From Neckera pumila (taxonomy: Eukaryota; Streptophyta; Bryopsida; Hypnales; Neckeraceae): DNA of 64,000 bases. Within the stretch, counting starts at the first letter, position 1; each line of letters opens with the position of its first letter. The stretch covers positions 22,566,545-22,630,544 of the forward strand of contig OZ018411.1 in the NCBI GenBank assembly GCA_963969595.1, read 5' to 3'. Shown one piece after another: positions 58,337 to 64,000 of this stretch. A program made the position numbers and the translations under genes. Below the pieces are notes generated by a model. The model saw only the letters and a list, made by a program, of their open reading frames with translations, did not search any database and was not told the origin of the DNA.

Positions 58337-58507
58337 CAGCGGGATATCTCCCGCTGAGAACAATGGGATACCTCCCTCTGGGAACAACGGGATATCTTCC
58401 GCTGGGAGGAACGGGATAATTCCCGCTGGAAACAACGGGATATCTCCCGCTGAAATCAACGGATGACTTCTATCAGTAAATTCTTGACAGCGGGATATTT
58501 CCCGATG
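58337..58507 (+). repeat. palindromic motif array with exact 24-bp period
   Basis: Six 20-bp motif copies start at 58337, 58361, 58385, 58409, 58433 and 58457, exactly 24 bases apart, and a seventh starts at 58488. Best copies: CAGCGGGATATCTCCCGCTG (58337) and CAACGGGATATCTCCCGCTG (58433), with 8-bp arms around a 4-base centre; 58361 and 58457 are degenerate. The 4-base linkers read GAGAA/GGAA-like. The frame running through it shows an 8-aa repeat, but this is only the DNA period read as protein. Likely binding array for a dimeric protein. Confidence 0.9.
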
Positions 58508-60152
58508 TTTTGAACAACAGACAAGAGATTATCAATTGTCGTAGCTACACGGATCCGGTATATAGCATTCACTACGTATTATAGTCTGTACTCGTAGTCT
58601 ACGGTGGTATACGGTACAAGAGGCAGACGACTACACTATTACGGCTTACGACTTCGTTGCTTTCGCCACTGACGGAATGACCAGGACCGTCCTTCACTGA
58701 AGAAAACGACATTCTAAACTGCCATTGCTAGCGGTATGCACAGCGCCGCTTACAGCATTGTGCCGAGCAAACGGTTTTGTGCACATTCTGCACTACTTCG
58801 GCATTGCAAGCACTTATCTTCTTTCACCAATTAGCACTCATGTGATACGCAACTAATGCTTAAGTATCAAACTCAAAAGACCTGATGTGTGGACAGTCAT
58901 ATCATTGTAGAAGGTGACCTTCCGGCCATTCCTCACTGCTGGTATCACTTGCCCGATCATTATTCCTTCACAACTTTTATATTGCCCTGAAAACACTGAA
59001 CTGCTCGTGAAAGTCGGAATCGCAGGTAATAAGATTTGAAGAATTCATACCTAGAGAGGAAATGCAAGACTACGACAGATCCGCAAGCTCCATACAATCC
59101 ATGAGCGCTGCCAATTAATGAAAGATAGGTGTCCAGACTCCTCGACTGCCACTACTCGTTCACGTGCGCCTGGGAAAAACAAAGAAAGTCGATTGGGGAT
59201 TCACAATATTGCTGGAGGTCCTGTTTCCTGCTTTCACTTGGATAGGGTCCACCTACATGTTCATTAACACGTGCACTCTTCAAAGTTGTGCACCAATGTG
59301 TCCAGGTAGAATCTTAAGATGCGGTCGTGTTTGCGGAATGTTGACTGTGTTCTCGTTCGTCTTGATTCCTTCAATGCAGAACTGTCGCGCCTGAGTTAAT
59401 GTGCATGTAATTCGGGTCCTGGGAGATTTTCGAGGGGAAACGTGCGGCATTTGAATTCGAATCTAATCAGGATTCCAGAACCCTGCAGCATTCACTGCGA
59501 CTGTCAAGGACCCGTTGAAGCTCCAAGCTTGGCATTTGTCGGAAATCGGACTCAACATTTACCACTCTGACTGGCATTCTTGCGTTTGTAATTGCATGCG
59601 GACTACTCCTTTTTTTCCATTCATTTGACACAGTTCAATGGGATTTTTTATGCAAAGAAAATAATACTCAGGCTGGCAGGCTGAAGTGATCTTTCCGGTG
59701 CTGTCTTGAATAAACCGACTGCCTTTCTAACTTTGAAGATGCACACCCTGACATTTTCATTCCGGCAATACATCTGTCGTTTACATTTGTGGAGGTCGTT
59801 GGATTCAGTGTTCAATGCATTTCAACTTCAAATATTTGTAACGAATTTCACCAAGGTCAAAGACATATTAACGAACTTGGCTAACAGTCATGGCAATCCG
59901 ATTTGGAAAGTAAAAAATTTAACTGAAAACTATTTCAAGGAATTACCCTTCCTCGACATCATTATAGACAAAAAGCTCTTACGTGGTCGCTACAAGAGCA
60001 GACTAACTTACTCAACCTGTTCACTTATACTAAACAAACAGATTAATGACTTCACAAAGCACATCCACCAGTCTTCATAGACATTCATAGGACAACATAG
60101 AGTTACCATACACTTAATTATTCCATGCCATGTGCCTTGCCCGCATTCAATG
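58508..60152. other. no gene recognised
   Basis: Mixed-composition DNA without supported genes. The 124-codon frame at 59706-60080 and the 76-codon frame at 59164-59394 have no domain and ordinary composition, and are left uncalled. Confidence 0.5.
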
Positions 60153-60215
60153 CTAGGGTTTCAAGGTTTAGGGTTTAGGGCTTAGGGTTAGGATTCAGGG
60201 TTTCAAGACTTCCAG
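60153..60215 (+). repeat. degenerate interstitial telomere-like tract (TTTAGGG)
   Basis: About eight units related to TTTAGGG (GGTTTAGGGTTTAGGGCTTA, AGGGTTAGGATTCAGGG). Arabidopsis-type telomere repeats, degenerate and internal, not a chromosome end. A second tract lies at 61775-61876. Confidence 0.75.
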
Positions 60216-60410
60216 TTTAAGGTTCGGGTTTCTACATTCAGGTTCATTGAGTTCAAGATTAAGGTTTTCTAACATATTCGGAACAACTGTAAACGTACTC
60301 CAGTTTAGGGGCAGTGGATTTGTTTCACTTAATAATGTGAACTTCACTAATTTTTGGTTGCTACATGGCTTGGTGTGACTTCTATTAAACTAAAATCTTT
60401 AGTATCCCCT

Positions 60411-60553
60411 TCTAACATACTTAGTATCGGCTTAGTGGGTGGGTGGGTGGTACAAAAAATATAAGGAAGTTGAACATTTTTCTTTGTCCATACATTTTAT
60501 AGTACCTAAAACCATACTTGTATTATAATTTATCCTTTTCAATATGTATAAAG

Positions 60554-60599
<46 letters not shown>

Positions 60600-61095
60600 T
60601 CTAATATACTTAGCATAGGCTTAGTGGGTGGGTGGGTGGGCCAAAAAATAAAAGGAAGTTCAAAATCTTTTCTTTGTCCACATATTTTACAGTCCCTAAA
60701 ACCATGGTATTATAATTTATCTTTTATAATACCTATAAAGACAAATATATACATATTCTAACATACTTAGCATAGGCTTAGTAGGTGGGTGGGTGGGTGG
60801 GACAAAAAATAAAAGGAAGTTGAAAATCTTTTCTTAGTTTGTCCATACAATTTACAGTACCTAAAACCATGGTATTATAATTTATCTTTTATAATACCTA
60901 TGAAGACAAATATATATATATATATATATATATATTCTAACATACTTAGCATAGGCTTAGTAGGTGGGTGGGTGGGTGGGACAAAAAATAAAAGGAAGTT
61001 GAAAATCTTTTCTTTGTCCATACATTTTACAGTATCTAAAACCATAGTATTAGAATTTATCTTTTTCAATATCTATAAAGACAAATATTTATATT
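60411..61095 (+). repeat. tandem repeat, four units of about 155-190 bp with (TA)n
   Basis: Units start at about 60411, 60600, 60757 and 60936 with TCTAACATACTTAGCATAGG. Each holds a run of GGTG/GGTGGGTG, then AAAATAAAAGGAAGTTGAAAA, TTTCTTTGTCCATACATTTT and AAAGACAAATA. Unit lengths differ mainly through expandable (TA)n runs at 60558-60595 and 60908-60934. It is non-coding; a minisatellite rich in slippage-prone sequence. Confidence 0.92.
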
Positions 61096-61167
61096 TGTTT
61101 ATAGAGATGACCGGCATGTAATTCTATTTTATTATTCTTTTCCTTCTTCATAAGTTTTAAACTTTTG

Positions 61168-61716
61168 TTAACCCCTAAAAGCCCAAGAGATTTGGACAAA
61201 ATGCAAATGTGTTATAAAATATAAGTTCTAAGACTTTTTTGAAGTTTGCATTAAAGAAGATAATGTAAAGTACAAAAAGTAGAAAGCATCCGTATGGTCA
61301 AATTTATAAAATTATTTTTAGATTTATCTAAAATGAATTTTGAAGATATAACTTCAAAAATTCATCAAAAATACAATTTTTGTTTTTAGCATTTGAATTT
61401 TTTTTTGATTGGTCAAATTGTGGTTTATATTGATTTGTGAAAAAATGCATGAGATCTAGTAATGAGAACACCAATACTATCCCCAAATAGTACATTTTTC
61501 AACACTAGACAAATCTAGACATTTTGTGCTATTTCCCTTTTAATTTTTGTTTGACCGTAGCGATCTGAGTTTTGAATATGAATGTTGCTAAACAATCCAA
61601 TCTTTTGAAGAAGAAAATAAAAAGAATTTGAAAAAAAAAAAAATTTCACCCAGAAATTTGGGCTAAAGTTGGGCTACGACCATAAAATGGTCACTCGAGC
61701 GCTTACTAGGGGTTAG
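61168..61716. mobile_element. possible TTAA-type (piggyBac-like) non-autonomous element
   Basis: The left end TTAACCCCTAAAAGCCCAAG (61168-61187) matches the left TIR of the MITE at 7365 at 18 of the first 19 bases. A candidate right end CGCTTACTAGGGGTTAG finishes at 61716, with TTAG instead of TTAA and an indel. The interior (550 bp) is non-coding and AT-rich. The left end is convincing; the right end is less so. Confidence 0.5.
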
Positions 61717-61774
61717 GAAAATTGTCTCCAAATTTTTGTTAATTATCCAAACCAAAAAAGGGTTTACGGTCAGT

Positions 61775-61876
61775 GCTTAGGGTTTAGGGTTTAAGGTTAG
61801 GGATCAGGTTTAGGGTTTAGGGTTTAGGATTTAGGATTAGGATTGAGGGTTTAGGATTTGGGTGGTTTAGGGTTTC
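61775..61876 (+). repeat. second degenerate telomere-like tract (TTTAGGG)
   Basis: About twelve TTTAGGG-related units (CTTAGGGTTTAGGGTTTAAG, GGTTTAGGGTTTAGGGTTTA, GATTTAGGATTAGGATTGAG). Same orientation as the tract at 60153, 1.6 kb away. The tandem repeat and a TTAA-type element lie between the two tracts. Confidence 0.8.
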
Positions 61877-64000
61877 CAAAATCTGGTTCCAGGAATTGAA
61901 GATTAAGGTTGCTAAGCATTTCTGCAACTACTATACACATACTCGGGTCTTTTGTTCAGTTTAATGTATCAAAAACAGCTTCTAGTCGAAAGCATTTGAG
62001 GAGACACGTTTCTTTCCAAGATTTTTATTTCAGGTTTTTTGATGGTGACTGCACATATTTTCTTTATTAAGTATTTTCTTTATTTCATTTATGAACTTCA
62101 AAAAACATGTTATAGTTTTCCAGTGTTCAAGGATGCATTTCAATCATTCTTCTACCTCCTTAATGATCAAAGTAAGGATTCTGTTAAACCTGAGATCATT
62201 TTGTTGTTGTATACATTGAGGAGGGCTATTATTAGATAATGTGAGCACTTCTATGATTTATTATAGTATTTAATTTTTATAAGTGTTGGAATCTCCTATG
62301 TAACTTTTTTTTATGTAGTAAATTATTGGATTGTACTTCTCCAATCTTTTTTGGAAGGAGTGCAAGAATGCAGAAGGATTTATTGGTACTACCTTTTCAA
62401 AAATGAAATTAGTTTTCTCATATTTGTTGAATATCCTTCATATATAATCGAGGACATTCGCATTGATTAAATGATTTTATTTAAATGTGAACATTATGCT
62501 TCATATGTAGCTAGATTGAATATAATTAGATTTTATTCCATTGTACATAATTATTCGGGAACCCTCATGTTCATGAAATTCAATAATGTATTTAGCAATG
62601 ATGAATTCAAGTTAATAGAACCATCTCCATCATTTTGGGCCTACATTTAAATAATTATATGATGTACAATTCACATGAAGAACTAATAGCCAAAAAGTAG
62701 CCAATGTTGTACATCTTCAATTTTCCATTTCAAAATACAATCATAAAATTTCATACATAATATGATTATGTCATTCTTACATGCCCATATCATAGCATAT
62801 GATGCCCTATGAAAATATTAGTGTATTGATACTGGAGGCCCATATCATAGCATATGATGCTCTATTACTATATACTATGTCATGGAGGCTCATAGCCTAT
62901 GATGCAAAAGAATCGAGTACACAAATAAAGATCTTTTGAATTGATTTACAATCCCACAGAAAAAGAGTTATGGTGAAATGCACCCTAAACCACAAAGTAG
63001 AAGGAAGTCCATTGTATAGTTATGCCTTTGTAGCTAAGTTTCTAGAATTGAAGTTGTCTTGCGTCAGTAATGGGAAAAAAATTGAAGGTCCTAAATGATT
63101 CTAATTTGCTTCCCAATGGCCAGTGAGTCTACCACTTGTCCCGTAATAATGTATTTTACTTTCAAATTACTAAAGTCATTTTGACAATATTTTAGTTTAG
63201 TGGTGCCCCATATTTTGAACCAAACCCGAAACCAAATCCTTGATAATTGAGGAAATGAAAATTGAATATGGAATTTCTAAGGGAATGATGGAATTACTAA
63301 ATGAATGATTAACTCCTCTATGCCCTTTTTTTTTTCAACTTCGCCAAATGTGCTATAAATTTAACCCTAAACTAATATTTGGATAAGTTGTAAAAAAGGT
63401 ATGGCACAATAAGCCAAAATCCAGTTCGGGCGGGCAACATAAGAAATTCATTTAAAGTGAATTTAAATTTTTTTGAATTAGTCTACTAGAAGATAACGTT
63501 TTTGTGTACAAGAAAGCCTTGATGCATTGCATTTTCATTAAATATGACAGAGGAAGTACTGGGGTTTTTTTTTGGCCATCTAAACATGTTTTGGAAAAAA
63601 ATAACTTGTACAGTTCATTTTTGAATGCAATCCATATTATAGTTTTTCAACAAATAATTCATGATTTTGTCCAATTTGCTTGGTAGAACAATCTCGCCAT
63701 TGCAATTACGTTGATTCAATTCCATCTTAGAGTTATTAATGATTTATTTTTTAATTTGCTGAATCTTGGACATACCTTTAATAAATCCTTTCTTGGAAGA
63801 TGGAAACGATGTGATTTTTCCCTACATTTTTGGTTCCACATTCAGAACTCAATTCCAAAGCATATAAAAAGTTGTCAATGCAGAAGTTAGTTGAAGTGCA
63901 AGAATTTGAAGTTAAGAACATTTAAAGTAAAGAACAGTAGTGAGTCATTGAAGGTGCTAGGAAACTTATTTTCTTCACCTAAACCCTCCAAAAGACCAAG
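61877..64000. other. AT-rich gene-free end of window
   Basis: No coding region is supported. Short local repetition of CATATCATAGCATATGATGC at 62786-62870 (two to three copies) is visible. Everything else is low-complexity AT-rich DNA. Confidence 0.6.

Larger units (their letters stand above)
44742..58507. mobile_element. candidate 13.8-kb DNA transposon bounded by inverted arrays of a 20-bp palindrome
   Basis: Copies of a 20-bp motif with core CGGGA.(TATC/GATA).TCCCG cluster at 44742-45442 (four) and 58337-58507 (seven). The left copies (CATCGGGAGATATCC) read as the reverse complement of the right copies (GGGATATCTCCCGCTG), as expected for subterminal transposase-binding arrays. Two more lie at 46952 and 47120. 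Inside are a DUF7869-type gene (minus, internally inverted), a D-D-CxxH-E gene (49749-55011, +) and a tail-to-tail partner (55068-57656, -). Exact termini and target duplication were not found, so the boundaries are those of the arrays. Two or more abutting elements remain possible. Confidence 0.4.

Noticed and set aside
58200..58466. Open frame with an 8-residue NNGISPAE-like repeat as a repeat protein gene
   Set aside because: The protein repeat is simply the 24-bp DNA period read in one frame; no start context or homology supports it.
58337..58507. Regularly spaced repeat resembling a CRISPR array
   Set aside because: Spacers would be only 4 bases long, the genome is a plant nuclear one, and the same motif occurs elsewhere in inverted orientation. 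It is a palindrome array.
60153..61876. A chromosome end
   Set aside because: The TTTAGGG units are degenerate, short and followed by kilobases of ordinary sequence.

Overview
The window is nuclear DNA from a land plant. Spliced genes with canonical GT..AG introns, plastid- and cytosol-type plant enzymes, TTTAGGG-like telomeric motifs and several plant-style transposon families all point that way. I see no organelle, bacterial or viral genome. The mix (few, compact, GC-richer genes in AT-rich repeat-laden DNA; piggyBac, PIF/Harbinger-like and DUF7869-type elements) would suit a bryophyte, lycophyte or other non-flowering plant, but the sequence alone does not fix the species.

Only two host genes are secure. 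A seven-exon Nudix hydrolase of the plastid NUDT23 type (4046-6532, +) carries a transit-like N terminus, a four-cysteine zinc ribbon and a Nudix box with one unusual substitution. A single-exon methionine gamma-lyase (16720-18078, -) keeps the whole PLP-binding signature. A possible small secreted-peptide gene (12434-12559, -) has a TATA box, a G-box and an inverted repeat upstream. Another weak secreted-peptide ORF lies at 35728-35940.

The rest is transposable-element landscape. 1-12 kb and 13-22 kb are AT-rich DNA with MITE-like elements: a piggyBac-type MITE with TTAA target duplications at 7365-7783, a large foldback at 10138-10294, a TIR element at 14751-15483, nested palindromes at 19.5-20.4 kb and a PIF/Harbinger-type MITE at 20808-21161. 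22.6-23.8 kb holds a frameshifted RGG-rich gene relic. 28.1-30.3 kb is a decayed piggyBac transposase. 36.0-44.5 kb is a CCGGAT-rich cluster with two diverged paralogous coiled-coil ORFs and an intricate set of inverted repeats.

44.7-58.5 kb is the most interesting part. Arrays of a 20-bp palindromic motif (CGGGATATCTCCCG core) lie at both ends in opposite orientation. Between them are a DUF7869-type gene whose central exon has been inverted, an uncharacterised three-exon gene with a D-D-CxxH-E transposase-like pattern, and a tail-to-tail two-exon partner gene. I propose it as a candidate large multi-gene DNA transposon. In the decayed element genes almost every premature stop is TAG, which suggests loss by CAG to TAG deamination at methylated CHG sites.

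58.5-64 kb is gene-poor, with degenerate telomere-like tracts, a 160-190 bp tandem repeat with (TA)n and another TTAA-flanked element.
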